Assembly (NCBI RefSeq): GCF_000526795.1
Contig: NZ_JAGT01000001.1
Span: 3,268,501-3,332,500, forward strand
From: Ruminococcus flavefaciens AE3010
GTDB taxonomy: Bacteria > Bacillota > Clostridia > Oscillospirales > Ruminococcaceae
DNA: 64,000 bases
Reading direction: 5' to 3'
The notes below the pieces were generated by a model. That model did no database searches. It was not told the origin of the DNA and saw nothing but the letters and a program-made list of their open reading frames with translations. The translations under genes and the position numbers were made by a program. Below, piece by piece: positions 52,401 to 60,518 of this stretch (its first letter is position 1; each line of letters opens with the position of its first letter).

Positions 52401-53792
52401 CAGGTCCTTAGCGATATCCTTCTCTTTATAAGCTATCTCAATGGGGAAGAAGTCTCCCGGCTTTGTATCAGAAGGAACGTTCAGTTCAAATGTAATGAAT
52501 GTGCCGTCTTTACCTTTGTCTGTAGCGCATGCTGTAGCAACAAACAAGCCGTTGGAGCCGTTTCTCTCGTATTCCTGTGATAAAGACTTGGCTGCATCGC
52601 CGAATTCAACGAGTTCATCGTTATTCTCCACCAGTGAAAGTCTTGAATCCCACTGAACGTGGATACCTGTGGGAGCATACTTTCCATCAGCGCCCGAGAC
52701 CTTGAGCTCTACCTTAATAGGCTTCTTTGTAGCTTCACTGACGGGAACTCTTAATGCGCTGAGTGAAAGTGTAGGCTTTACAGTTGCCTGTGTGGGGTCA
52801 AGTCCCTGTGTATCGTATTTCTGACCTGCCGCAGGACCGGCCTGGACTTCTTCTTCGATTATCTTTGAAGCAGCTGTAGTAGTTGTAGTGGCAGTTGTAG
52901 AGGTTGTTGTAGTTGTTGATGTTGCAGTGGTAGTAGCTGCTGCTGAGTTAACGGTCTTGCCGTCCTTTTCAAGGATAAAGCCGAAGTTTTCTGTGCCGTA
53001 GTAACTTGCAGCAGAATTGGATTCCTTGGTATTGCCGCTTTCATTGATATCATGCCAGCCATTTTTGAAGAATCCCAGCTCGGGATTTGCAGAAATGGCA
53101 GCCCTGTTGTCATTATAATAATTGTCGGGCTGATTTTTGTTCCAGTTTTCGTACTCGAATTCTTCACCGGTCACCCAGCCGAATTCACCGTTATCGTCCT
53201 TTTTCAGACCGATCCAGTAATTATTCTTGATCTCGGACTGAGCACGGATAAGAGCCGCGATCTGATACTGTTCATAATCAGAGGTGATAACAGCAAGGTG
53301 ACCGCCTTTGCTTTCGCAGTAAGCCTCAGCCTCCTCCCATGTCATGCTCTCATTGATTACCTCGTAATTTGCAGGATTGGGAAATGGGTATTTGTCGATC
53401 TCGCCCTTGTATGGCAGCTTGTATGTTTCAACCTTTAGATTTGATACTGACTCTGCATAGTGCCTTAAAATTATTTCGTAGTCACGAAGAGTCAGATTTC
53501 CGTCAAGGTCAACGTCTGCTGCGTCATGGTCGAAAGAAGAATCATCGCCTTCTGTTACATACATGAGTACATAATTTGCATCAACAGCGTTAATGTTTCC
53601 GTCACCGTTTACGTCACCGTAATTAACTGACGCTGTGCCTTCGACGCTTGTTGAGAGCTCAGTCTGAGCGTCAGCTTCTGCTGCGATGGTGTTAAGCGGC
53701 ATTGCAGCGAGTACCTGACTGCCTGCTACGGCAGAAGCAGCAAGTGCAGACAAAACTCTTTTTTTGATTTTTGTGTGTTCATTTTTCCACAT
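49410..53792 (-). CDS. Giant LPXTG-anchored lectin/cohesin-like surface protein
   Basis: A 1460-residue protein with a signal peptide (1-35). A dockerin follows (YGDVNGDGNINAVDANYVLM and DVDLDGNLTLRDYEII, about residues 55-115). Two C-type lectin domains (WIGLKKDDNGEFGWVTGE, then WIGGTRDENGEFCWLNGEP with the EPNN sugar-type motif) lie on both sides of a cohesin-like beta domain (PTLSLSALRVPVSEATKKPI to FELNVPSDTKPGDFFPIEIA). T-rich linkers separate them. A long Ig-like region follows, then a sorting signal MPKTG with hydrophobic helix and NKKENE tail. It would display sugar-binding heads and a docking platform on the wall. The cohesin call is by pattern only. ATG 53792 follows AGGAGG. Confidence 0.82.
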   Translation of the reverse strand: MWKNEHTKIKKRVLSALAASAVAGSQVLAAMPLNTIAAEADAQTELSTSVEGTASVNYGDVNGDGNINAVDANYVLMYVTEGDDSSFDHDAADVDLDGNLTLRDYEIILRHYAESVSNLKVETYKLPYKGEIDKYPFPNPANYEVINESMTWEEAEAYCESKGGHLAVITSDYEQYQIAALIRAQSEIKNNYWIGLKKDDNGEFGWVTGEEFEYENWNKNQPDNYYNDNRAAISANPELGFFKNGWHDINESGNTKESNSAASYYGTENFGFILEKDGKTVNSAAATTTATSTTTTTSTTATTTTTAASKIIEEEVQAGPAAGQKYDTQGLDPTQATVKPTLSLSALRVPVSEATKKPIKVELKVSGADGKYAPTGIHVQWDSRLSLVENNDELVEFGDAAKSLSQEYERNGSNGLFVATACATDKGKDGTFITFELNVPSDTKPGDFFPIEIAYKEKDIAKDLFTNADKTPEGQLMEAWVFTHGIKQGYIKIVDDDSAVTTTTTAAPTTTTTSTTSTTTTSTSTTTTTTATTTTTTTTTLGPLPDIRKYEVIKETMSWADAEAYCRSVNGHLAVITSPEEQAQINNVIKDANAGECWIGGTRDENGEFCWLNGEPIRYSNWNSGEPNNLGGHENCIHTYSSGTWNDLPEGYSKWFICEWENVSDKPADLDTSKPTRLNIDGELKVTPMTKQEVIDAGIDISGDDNFNSFKYTIEADFDAAGVVIDKVVSYNVGGTPVRDHVVINVAGNAGVVINSNTPTYVPGLGAYVVRTETVEEEMYMIIYGKCKWLKEFYDVQLIVVNNDTQTLSDCTATLNIPEGLTLCKGDETQEFGDLKPKEVKTADWYLRGDKEGDYDLTAVFSGQNRGEQFDYEFKSKDTLHVYSASALKMIVELPRYSYYNEMYPIKIKLENVSDKPIYDLENIITRIEQGSDATLYRSYRNGEFKPIADKHMDIFSKDDVTSISVEELAPGESAVIELNVKDLWKSVYEQYIGREGRNAHTYNTLLASSRNPDLIGYYWFNSIYEAALGELPVEHILKCVSVNFAGSEMTVPYEIKIIENGTASTGGLHVLATNSAYTTLRQAFFKDKTDPRATYTYYRNNFIITPYQQLLNGGSHHAGTYYTNYGEYLDNVLGRHSGHALYIPCDTLFTVSPSPEVTATVYVEEIDGSRRQPAPSETAEAAKADSKAFELVEMDGVEPDADGKITVTGETVFRLTSKEAGRSAIIHVEYSDGTKEEQKVVSVEEHECSSTGGFVLVDAPKGGQTGLAIKVCDICGSVVNSININAQATAMLSNGKTYADMRVAVEDAVKAGEKTELSLFGNITVAADITIPDYVDVLIAPDTVITVKDGFKLVAKGTVKDFSGFDYDLSGNGPIVTTTTTTTTTTTTTTTTTTTSASTSASTTPASPASTTTTSSSTNGDSSMPKTGYPVSFSMLAGLAALMTAAGAALVIRNKKENE

Positions 53793-53862
53793 TTCAAAGA
53801 CCTCCTTTTTGGTGTTGTCTTTCTTATTAATAATAAGAGCGTGTAATGATCCTGCCAAGAAA

Positions 53863-53891
53863 ATTATAACAATGCATGGAGCAGAAGTCAA
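53863..53891 (-). promoter_or_regulatory. Near-consensus promoter of the LPXTG-sortase operon
   Basis: Minus strand: TTGACT (53886-53891), 17 bp, TATAAT (53863-53868), 71 bp before the ATG. Confidence 0.85.
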
Positions 53892-54046
53892 TGTAATTGC
53901 CATGATTTAATAATTATTTTGTATAATTGCACCTATCAGGCAGCATTCATTACTTGCGAAATCTAAAGATGTCACAATACAACTTTATTTTGTATCCTCG
54001 CCCAAATAACTGAACGTATATGATGTTATGTGCAAATTCTTTATTA

Positions 54047-54084
54047 AAATAAAGCCCCGCTCTCATATTGAGAACGGGGCTTTT
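54047..54084 (-). terminator. Terminator of the acyl-CoA ligase gene
   Basis: AAAGCCCCG pairs with CGGGGCTTT and an inner TCTC/GAGA pair extends the stem. The minus strand continues TTTATTTTAAT. Confidence 0.85.
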
Positions 54085-54099
54085 GTATACCATATATTA

Positions 54100-56436
54100 T
54101 CATTTCTGATACTTAGCCTTATCCATTTCACGGATTGCAGCACGTCTTATCTTGCCGCTTCCCACTGTCTTTGGCAGCTCGGGAACGAACTCGACTACAC
54201 GGGGGTACTTGTAAGGTGCTGTACGCTCCTTTACGTAGTCCTTTATCTCATGTACAAGGGATTCAGACGGCTCCTTATCCTTTGTGAGAACGATAGTTGC
54301 CTTTACAACCTGACCTCTTATCTCGTCGGGAACGCCTGTTACCGCACATTCAAGCACATATGGCAGCTCCATGAGAACGCTTTCGATCTCGAATGGTCCG
54401 ATACGGTATCCCGAGGACTTGATAACGTCGTCAACACGGCCAACGTACCAGAAGTAGCCGTCCTCGTCCACCCAAGCGGTATCGCCTGTGTGGTAGTAGC
54501 CCTCGCGCCATGTCTCGGCAGTATTCTCCTCGTCGCCGTAGTAGCACAGTGCAAGTCCGGGAACGCCCTCTTCCTTGAGCTTTATGCATATCTCGCCTGT
54601 TTCACCCACGCCTGCGGGAGTACCGTCTGGGAGAAGCACCTGAACGTCATACTGTGGATTGGGCTTGCCCATGCTTCCGGGCTTGGGCTCCATACCCACA
54701 ACGTTTGCGATAGAAAGGGTAGTCTCGGTCTGACCGAAGCCCTCCATGAGCTTGATGCCTGTTGCCTTGTAGAACTGGTGGAACACCTCGGGGTTGAGGG
54801 CTTCACCTGCGATGCAGGCATATTTCAGTGATGAAAGGTCGTACTTAGCAAGATCCTCCTTGATGAAGAAGCGGTACATTGTAGGAGGTGCGCAGAAGGA
54901 TGTGATATTGTACTTCTTGAACATAGGAAGTATGCTGTCTGCGTGGAAACGGTCGAAGTCGTATACGAATACGGCTGCCTCGCACATCCACTGACCGTAG
55001 AGCTTGCCCCAGAGAGCCTTGCCCCAGCCTGTATCTGAGATAGTGAAGTGGAGACCGTTAGGGTCTGCGTTCTGCCAGTAGCGTGCAGTTACGTAGTGAC
55101 CGAGAGGGTACTGATAGCTGTGAAGGACAAGCTTGGGATTGCCCGATGTACCCGAGCTGAAGAAGATGAGCATGGGGTCTGTGCCGCAGGGAGTCTCGGC
55201 TGTGCGCTCGAAATGAGTGCTGTATGCGGGGAGCTCCTCATTGAAGTCATGCCAGCCCTCACGCTGACCGTTTACGATGATCTTGGTCTTTATTGTGTTT
55301 GTAACAGCGCATGCCTTATCAACTTCATTAGTGATCTCGCCGTCAGCCGAGCAGACGATAGCGGATACCTCTGCGGAGTTGAAGCGGTACTCAAAGTCGT
55401 GCTCCTTGAGCATATTTGAAGCAGGGATAACAAGAGCTCCGATGCGGTGGAGAGCGATGATAGAGAACCAGAACTGGTAGTGGCGCTTCAGAACCAGCAT
55501 TACGCGGTCGCCCTTCTTGATGCCCAGTGACTTGAAGTAATTGGCAGCCTGGCAGGAGTACTTCTTGATATCCTTGAATGTGAAGCGGCGCTCCTGCTTG
55601 TTGACGTCAACATAGATCATAGCGGTCTTGTCGGGGCATTTCTCAGCCATAGCGTCAACGATATCGTAAGCAAAGTTGAACTTATCCTGATTTTCAAAGT
55701 GAACGGCGCTGAGTATGCCCTCCTCATTGGTCTCGCACTTTACGAACTTTTCTGCAACGGGGTGGAGCAGACCTGCCTTGTCAACATTTGTGAGGTGATG
55801 CTCTGCAACGTGCTCCTTGTATTCGGACATGCCCGATGTGCCGTGGGGAGCCATTACAAATGCGTATATCTCGCAGTCCTCGCCGCCGAGAGCGATCTCG
55901 TCATGGGGCATGGAGCTGTCGTAGTAGATACAGTCGCCCTCATGGAGTATCTCTGTGTGGGAGCCTACTGTCATACGAAGTGTGCCCTTGAGAACGATAT
56001 CCATTTCCTGACCTGCATGGCTTGCCATATGCATGGGCTCGGAGAGAGCTTCCTCTGAGTAGGGGATAACAACGTGGAAAGGCTCCACAGTCTTGTTCTT
56101 GAACTTGGAAGCAAGGCGGTTGTAGGCAAAGCCCTTTCTGCGGACGATAGGCACTCCCTCGCCCTTTCTTGTAACGGTGTAGCCGCTGAGCTCAGGGCTG
56201 CTTCCTTCCATGAGATCGGTGATCTCAACGTTGAATCTGTTTGCGCACTTATAGATGAATGTAAAGCTGAAGTCAAGCTCGCCTGCTTCAAGCTTCTTGT
56301 AGTCCTCGACGGTATTGTCGGTCACAGCAGCCATTTCCTCTGCGGATATGCCCAGATCTTCACGCAGGCGGATAATACGCTCAGCGACCTCTTTGATCTT
56401 AACTTCTGCGTTCTGTAGATTTGTCATTTCGCTCAT
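54100..56436 (-). CDS. HTH-cupin-acyl-CoA ligase fusion
   Basis: A 778-residue protein with three parts. Residues 10-75 form an XRE-type HTH (LREDLGISAEEMAAVTDNT). Residues about 110-190 form a cupin (HAGQEMDIVLKGTLRMTVG, then EGDCIYYDSSMPHDE). Residues about 225-778 form an ANL-superfamily acyl-CoA ligase with FFSSGTSGNPK (P-loop), GEALNPEVF, GFGQTETT and YHTGDTAW, plus the closing lysine in GKIRR. It should activate a carboxylic acid to its CoA ester. A T-box leader upstream links it to amino-acid supply. ATG 56436 follows AAAGGAGC. The same fusion occurs in other clostridia, as I recall. Confidence 0.85.
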   Translation of the reverse strand: MSEMTNLQNAEVKIKEVAERIIRLREDLGISAEEMAAVTDNTVEDYKKLEAGELDFSFTFIYKCANRFNVEITDLMEGSSPELSGYTVTRKGEGVPIVRRKGFAYNRLASKFKNKTVEPFHVVIPYSEEALSEPMHMASHAGQEMDIVLKGTLRMTVGSHTEILHEGDCIYYDSSMPHDEIALGGEDCEIYAFVMAPHGTSGMSEYKEHVAEHHLTNVDKAGLLHPVAEKFVKCETNEEGILSAVHFENQDKFNFAYDIVDAMAEKCPDKTAMIYVDVNKQERRFTFKDIKKYSCQAANYFKSLGIKKGDRVMLVLKRHYQFWFSIIALHRIGALVIPASNMLKEHDFEYRFNSAEVSAIVCSADGEITNEVDKACAVTNTIKTKIIVNGQREGWHDFNEELPAYSTHFERTAETPCGTDPMLIFFSSGTSGNPKLVLHSYQYPLGHYVTARYWQNADPNGLHFTISDTGWGKALWGKLYGQWMCEAAVFVYDFDRFHADSILPMFKKYNITSFCAPPTMYRFFIKEDLAKYDLSSLKYACIAGEALNPEVFHQFYKATGIKLMEGFGQTETTLSIANVVGMEPKPGSMGKPNPQYDVQVLLPDGTPAGVGETGEICIKLKEEGVPGLALCYYGDEENTAETWREGYYHTGDTAWVDEDGYFWYVGRVDDVIKSSGYRIGPFEIESVLMELPYVLECAVTGVPDEIRGQVVKATIVLTKDKEPSESLVHEIKDYVKERTAPYKYPRVVEFVPELPKTVGSGKIRRAAIREMDKAKYQK

Positions 56437-56521
56437 AATAATCGCTCCTTTTCAGATATAGTAGATTGGGGAGAGCGGCTGCTGCTGGAACGTGCCGATG
56501 CTCCTTTAATATGCCGTAAAA

Positions 56522-56795
56522 ACAAAAAACTCGTCTCAAAGATGTTCTTTGAGACGAGTTATCATTACTTGATCACCCGCGGTACCACTCAAATTGTGCC
56601 GCTATTGCGTAACACCACTTCAGACTCCAGCAAGTCCTATTCATTAACGCAGAATCACGGGAACGCTTACTGATAACTTTCAGCACTCCGGCTCAGAAGG
56701 GATACATAGCATTGCATAACACCGACTCACACCCACCGTCGGCTCTCTGAAGACATTGGCAATTCTCTGCTTGGCTTCCTCATAGCTTATGTTCA
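56522..56795 (-). promoter_or_regulatory. T-box riboswitch (leader of the acyl-CoA ligase)
   Basis: On the minus strand the leader contains the AGAGAG stem I motif, the hallmark T-box GAGTGGTACCGCG (around 56575-56590) that pairs with uncharged tRNA ends, and a terminator. Aligned on the fixed distance to the TTCTGAGC that closes stem I, the specifier triplet is best read as AUC (Ile). This rests on hand alignment, and the base after it is C instead of the usual purine. Uncharged tRNA would switch on the ligase gene. Confidence 0.85.
56524..56560 (-). terminator. Regulated terminator of the T-box
   Basis: AACTCGTCTCAAAG pairs with CTTTGAGACGAGTT over a 5-base loop and is followed by six T residues on the minus strand. 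It competes with the antiterminator formed around the T-box sequence. Confidence 0.9.
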
Positions 56796-56796
56796 G

Positions 56797-56825
56797 ATTA
56801 TATCACATGAAGATCGGTTTGTCAA
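56797..56825 (-). promoter_or_regulatory. Consensus promoter of the T-box leader
   Basis: Minus strand: TTGACA (56820-56825), 17 bp, TATAAT (56797-56802). Both boxes are perfect, as expected where control is by termination rather than initiation. Confidence 0.9.
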
Positions 56826-56890
56826 GACCTTTTTGAAAAATTTCAATCTGACTTTATAGATTTTCGTTGTATTTATATTTCGACAGCAGC

Positions 56891-59689
56891 TTATCCATTA
56901 TCCAGACTGCCTCGGACATATCTGACTGTGTGTTTTTTTTCCGTGCCGTCCTTATAGGTGATAACGGAATCATAGTAGAAGCCGTCCATAACCAAAGGCG
57001 GAGCGATATTCACTTCGTAGTCCTGAGACATGATCTGACGGTATTCCTCTTCGGTGATCTCTGCCGTAAAGGGCGCGTCCGTGCTGTTTTTTATATTCTT
57101 GAAATACAGAATGAACTTATCGTCTTCCCGATAGACCTTCCATTCTCTGTCTACTCCTGCGTATCCGCCTCTTACGTTGATAGATACGGCAACAGGAAAT
57201 GTGATCTTTTGGAGCACAGCCTTTCTCATCTCGCAGAGATCGAATATATCGATGCTGCCGTCGCTGTTGAGATCGGCGGCTTCAAGATTTTTCACCCATA
57301 CATTGCGTGAGCCGATAAGCCACTGCTGAAGTGTTACCACGTCTGATATACTGAATACATCGTCGCCGTTTATATCGCCCTTCAGAAAATCTTTTTCAGG
57401 AGCTGCGGCTCCGCTGGGAGTATACTTCATAACAGTTCCGTCGTTGTAAGTAACGGTTATATCGAACTTGTCGACCGAAACAGTACCCACAGAGCGGTAA
57501 GCCTCAGCGCATAAAGCAAGGTCGCTGATAATACCGAAGGCATCACGGTCTCCTGTTGCTTTGTATTTGGCGATATGCTTGGTGATGTCTACAGAGCCGC
57601 TGAATGATGCGGGGGCTTCACCGTTTACAGGAGGCTCGTGTTCAAGGCTCCAGTACTGATGAACAAGTTCATTTATATCGCTGACAAATCCCGAAACGCA
57701 GAAGCCGCTGGGATAATCATTTGGGTTGAAGTAAAGCTCATATTCTTTGTCGTTATCCTTGAGCGAAAATGCGGACGGGATAAGCTTGACCTGCTTTTTA
57801 AGGTCAGCGTTGTTTCCGAGGTATGCAAGGTCGATATAGAATTCGCTTCTTGCACCGTCTGACAGGGGGAGCTTTCCGCGTAAATAAACAGCTGTATTAT
57901 CGTTTTTGACCCCGTATACCTGCACCGAATCCACAGTTACGCTGTAATCAGCAACAATGCTCTTTACCTTTGAAAGGTCAAGACCGCTGCCGTCAAAGTG
58001 CTTTTCTGCCATAGCAGTACAAGCTCCGTACTTTGTGTTGTTCCAGCTGAAATCAAACAGACCGTTTTTATTGCTGTCTATGTCAAAGTTATTTTCACCG
58101 TAGTATTCGGGAGAAAAATCATATCCGCCGCTGTTGAAGCGGGAAATATCCAGTTTCAGCGCATTTACTGAAAGTGAACCGCTGTAGTTCTCGGAGCTTA
58201 AAGTATAAGAAGCTGAATATACGGTATCTGCATCAAGTCCGTACTCCCTCAGGTCTTTCAGCAGATCTGCTATCTTAATGATATTATAGCTGCGGTAGGA
58301 GTGGTCTGGGAGTATCTTGTTTCCGCTGAATTCGCGCTTGTTTTCATTGTATGAATAAATATCATTGGGATAGATCGTCAACCAGTAGTCAGTGTATTCC
58401 TTATTTCCGTCCTTAAACATATAGGTGAAGGGATAAACGCTCATTACCTGTTTTTCGGTGTCGTATAATGCTCCCGAAAGAGTTATTGTCTGAGCAGGGG
58501 ATGCTGTATTTTTCACTGTGGGAACTATACCCTTTTCCTTGTAATATGAACTGATCTTCTCCTGACTGATATCCGTTCCCGTATCGACGAGACAGAGTTT
58601 CTGGGAGTCGTTCAGCTCCATTTCGAGGATACCGCTGAAGCTGTTGTCGGAGCTGTCATCTCCGTTCAGTTCAAAAGAGTAGTCCTCCTTGAAAAGTATG
58701 AGGTCATTGGCTCCGATCTTTACAGGCTCGTTGAAAAACGTCTTGGTGATAGTGTTTGAGCCGCCCTGCCATTTGTAGTCGAATTCCTTGTCGTCGGTGA
58801 CGGTATTGATCTTCATATCCACCTTGCTGGGTCTGCACGATGATGTGTAGGTATAGGTGCCGCCGTTCTTTTCAAAGGTGCCCTTTGTCTGTATACCGCT
58901 ATTGGCGGGAGTATATTCCGTAAAGTCACAGCTTTTGAGCTTGACCTCTCCGCTGCTTCTGTAGGACTCCACATTGAGGGATACCCTGTCAAGGTCGCCT
59001 ATTTTTTCGCCCAGCTTTTCAAGAGCGTCGAATTGTGCACCAATATCTATCTCACCCGAATAGTCGCTGTACTCGGTCTCGGAGCCCCAGCTCTGACCCA
59101 GCTCGTAGCGGTCTTTCATCTCTCCGCCCCTGCGTACACTGAAATATCTGGTGTATGAAACAGCGCCGTTGATAGTATGCATGCTTACTTTCTGGCTGTA
59201 TAGATCATAGGTCTTGCCGTCAATGTCGACGCTGCCCATCGGGGTAAAGTATTCGGTATTCTCATAGCGTGAAATGTCCGAATCGTAGTCCGTAAAGAAG
59301 AACTCCGCCGTAGGCTGCTTCAAAAAGCCGTAAGCGCATACATATGTGCAGGCGTTTTCTGCCGTCGCATTCTGCACAGGTCCGAAGTTTATGGACAGGT
59401 CATAGTCTATCTTGTAGTTATTGGAAGCAGGCGCCTGCTCTATGAGACCCTTTGACATGAAGCAGTTTCCGTATGCATTCCATGAGGCATCAAAGCCGCC
59501 TTTTTTATCAATATCAAAGGTGACCGTGCTTTCATCAGAGTCCGCCCAGTATTCATAGTCATAGCCCTCATAGGAAATGAGCTTGTGTGATTCGGCACTT
59601 GCACTGAGCGGTACAGCGGGTACAGCAGCCATAAAGCACATGGCGGCAGCTGCCGCGGATACAGTGCGTTTAAATATCCTGAATGTCAT
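56891..59689 (-). CDS. Secreted GH11-xylanase-like protein with dockerin
   Basis: A 932-residue protein with a signal peptide (residues 1-32). Residues about 38-265 resemble a GH11 endo-1,4-beta-xylanase: GYDYEYWADS, FDASWNAYGNCFMSKG, TYVCAYGFLKQPTAEFFF (first Glu) and VSLNVESYRSSGEV (second Glu). A second, degenerate copy lies near residues 525-770 (FDFSWNNTKYG, LCAEAYRSVGTVSV) and appears to lack the first catalytic Glu. A dockerin follows (GDINGDDVFSISDVVTLQQW, DLNSDGSIDIFDLCEMRKA), then the module seen in the 970-residue protein at 24271. ATG 59689 follows AGGGGTG. Activity on xylan is inferred from the two glutamates. Confidence 0.72.
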   Translation of the reverse strand: MTFRIFKRTVSAAAAAMCFMAAVPAVPLSASAESHKLISYEGYDYEYWADSDESTVTFDIDKKGGFDASWNAYGNCFMSKGLIEQAPASNNYKIDYDLSINFGPVQNATAENACTYVCAYGFLKQPTAEFFFTDYDSDISRYENTEYFTPMGSVDIDGKTYDLYSQKVSMHTINGAVSYTRYFSVRRGGEMKDRYELGQSWGSETEYSDYSGEIDIGAQFDALEKLGEKIGDLDRVSLNVESYRSSGEVKLKSCDFTEYTPANSGIQTKGTFEKNGGTYTYTSSCRPSKVDMKINTVTDDKEFDYKWQGGSNTITKTFFNEPVKIGANDLILFKEDYSFELNGDDSSDNSFSGILEMELNDSQKLCLVDTGTDISQEKISSYYKEKGIVPTVKNTASPAQTITLSGALYDTEKQVMSVYPFTYMFKDGNKEYTDYWLTIYPNDIYSYNENKREFSGNKILPDHSYRSYNIIKIADLLKDLREYGLDADTVYSASYTLSSENYSGSLSVNALKLDISRFNSGGYDFSPEYYGENNFDIDSNKNGLFDFSWNNTKYGACTAMAEKHFDGSGLDLSKVKSIVADYSVTVDSVQVYGVKNDNTAVYLRGKLPLSDGARSEFYIDLAYLGNNADLKKQVKLIPSAFSLKDNDKEYELYFNPNDYPSGFCVSGFVSDINELVHQYWSLEHEPPVNGEAPASFSGSVDITKHIAKYKATGDRDAFGIISDLALCAEAYRSVGTVSVDKFDITVTYNDGTVMKYTPSGAAAPEKDFLKGDINGDDVFSISDVVTLQQWLIGSRNVWVKNLEAADLNSDGSIDIFDLCEMRKAVLQKITFPVAVSINVRGGYAGVDREWKVYREDDKFILYFKNIKNSTDAPFTAEITEEEYRQIMSQDYEVNIAPPLVMDGFYYDSVITYKDGTEKKHTVRYVRGSLDNG

Positions 59690-59841
59690 AAAAACACCCC
59701 TAAAGAAAAAATAAAAAAACATGATATAATTACCCATTATAATAATTTTACATCATATATTGTAACAAAGCAAGCTAATAATTGTTGAGATTTGATAGTG
59801 TGAAGCGGATATTGCTGTTTATTGGCGGAGCAGGGGGGCAT

Positions 59842-59875
59842 AAAAAAGCTCCCTGTCCTTTTCGGAACAGGGAGC
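59842..59875 (-). terminator. Terminator of the ABC operon
   Basis: GCTCCCTGTCC pairs with GGAACAGGGAGC (one mismatch). On the minus strand six T residues follow. Confidence 0.88.
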
Positions 59876-59881
59876 CGCAGG

Positions 59882-60517
59882 TCATATCTCTCTTGTTTCG
59901 TAGATCTTTGCGGAAATGAACCATGACACCGTGAACAGTATCAGAGCAGCTGCAAAGATAGCTGCAATAAGTATGGGCTGAGTCAGCTTAGATACGTATG
60001 AGGCAATATCAGCTCCCATAAATGCTGAAGATAAACCTGCAACGGCAATACCTGTCAGAATAAAATAAACGATTCTGCCCTTGGCTGTGCCGTATTTGAA
60101 ATCAAAGGGATACATAAATGCAGGGAGAATAATGGAAATTGAAGATGCCGCAGTAAGATATACAGTTATATCATTAAGGCTCAGTACCTTATCCTTGTTT
60201 ATGATGTTTATGAGAAGAAATGATGCCAGTGCCATTACTGATGATATCACAGCTGCAAAAAGCACAACTATATACTTTGAAGAAACGATCTTCTTTCTGT
60301 CAACGGGGAAGCATTCTGAGTATTTGTCCCACTTGCTCATTTCGTCAACGGTAAGTCCCTGCTTTACCAGCATGGGGAAAAGGAAGGGTATGAACATGAT
60401 ATATGCGGGGCTCTTCATGAATACTCCCAGCACCACAAACATGAGCAGGCATAAAAACTGCATTTTGTTGTTCTTTATTAGTACAATGATTTCCTTTGTA
60501 ATTAAACCTTTCATCAT
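59882..60517 (-). CDS. ABC-2-type transporter permease
   Basis: A 211-residue membrane protein with six predicted helices and the ECFPVDRKKIVSSKYI loop typical of small ABC-2 permeases regulated by GntR/YtrA proteins. It starts one base after the ATPase stop codon, with GGAGG inside the ATPase end. It forms an exporter with that ATPase. Substrates in this class are often peptides or antibiotics, but none can be named here. Confidence 0.8.
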   Translation of the reverse strand: MMKGLITKEIIVLIKNNKMQFLCLLMFVVLGVFMKSPAYIMFIPFLFPMLVKQGLTVDEMSKWDKYSECFPVDRKKIVSSKYIVVLFAAVISSVMALASFLLINIINKDKVLSLNDITVYLTAASSISIILPAFMYPFDFKYGTAKGRIVYFILTGIAVAGLSSAFMGADIASYVSKLTQPILIAAIFAAALILFTVSWFISAKIYETREI

Positions 60518-60518
60518 T

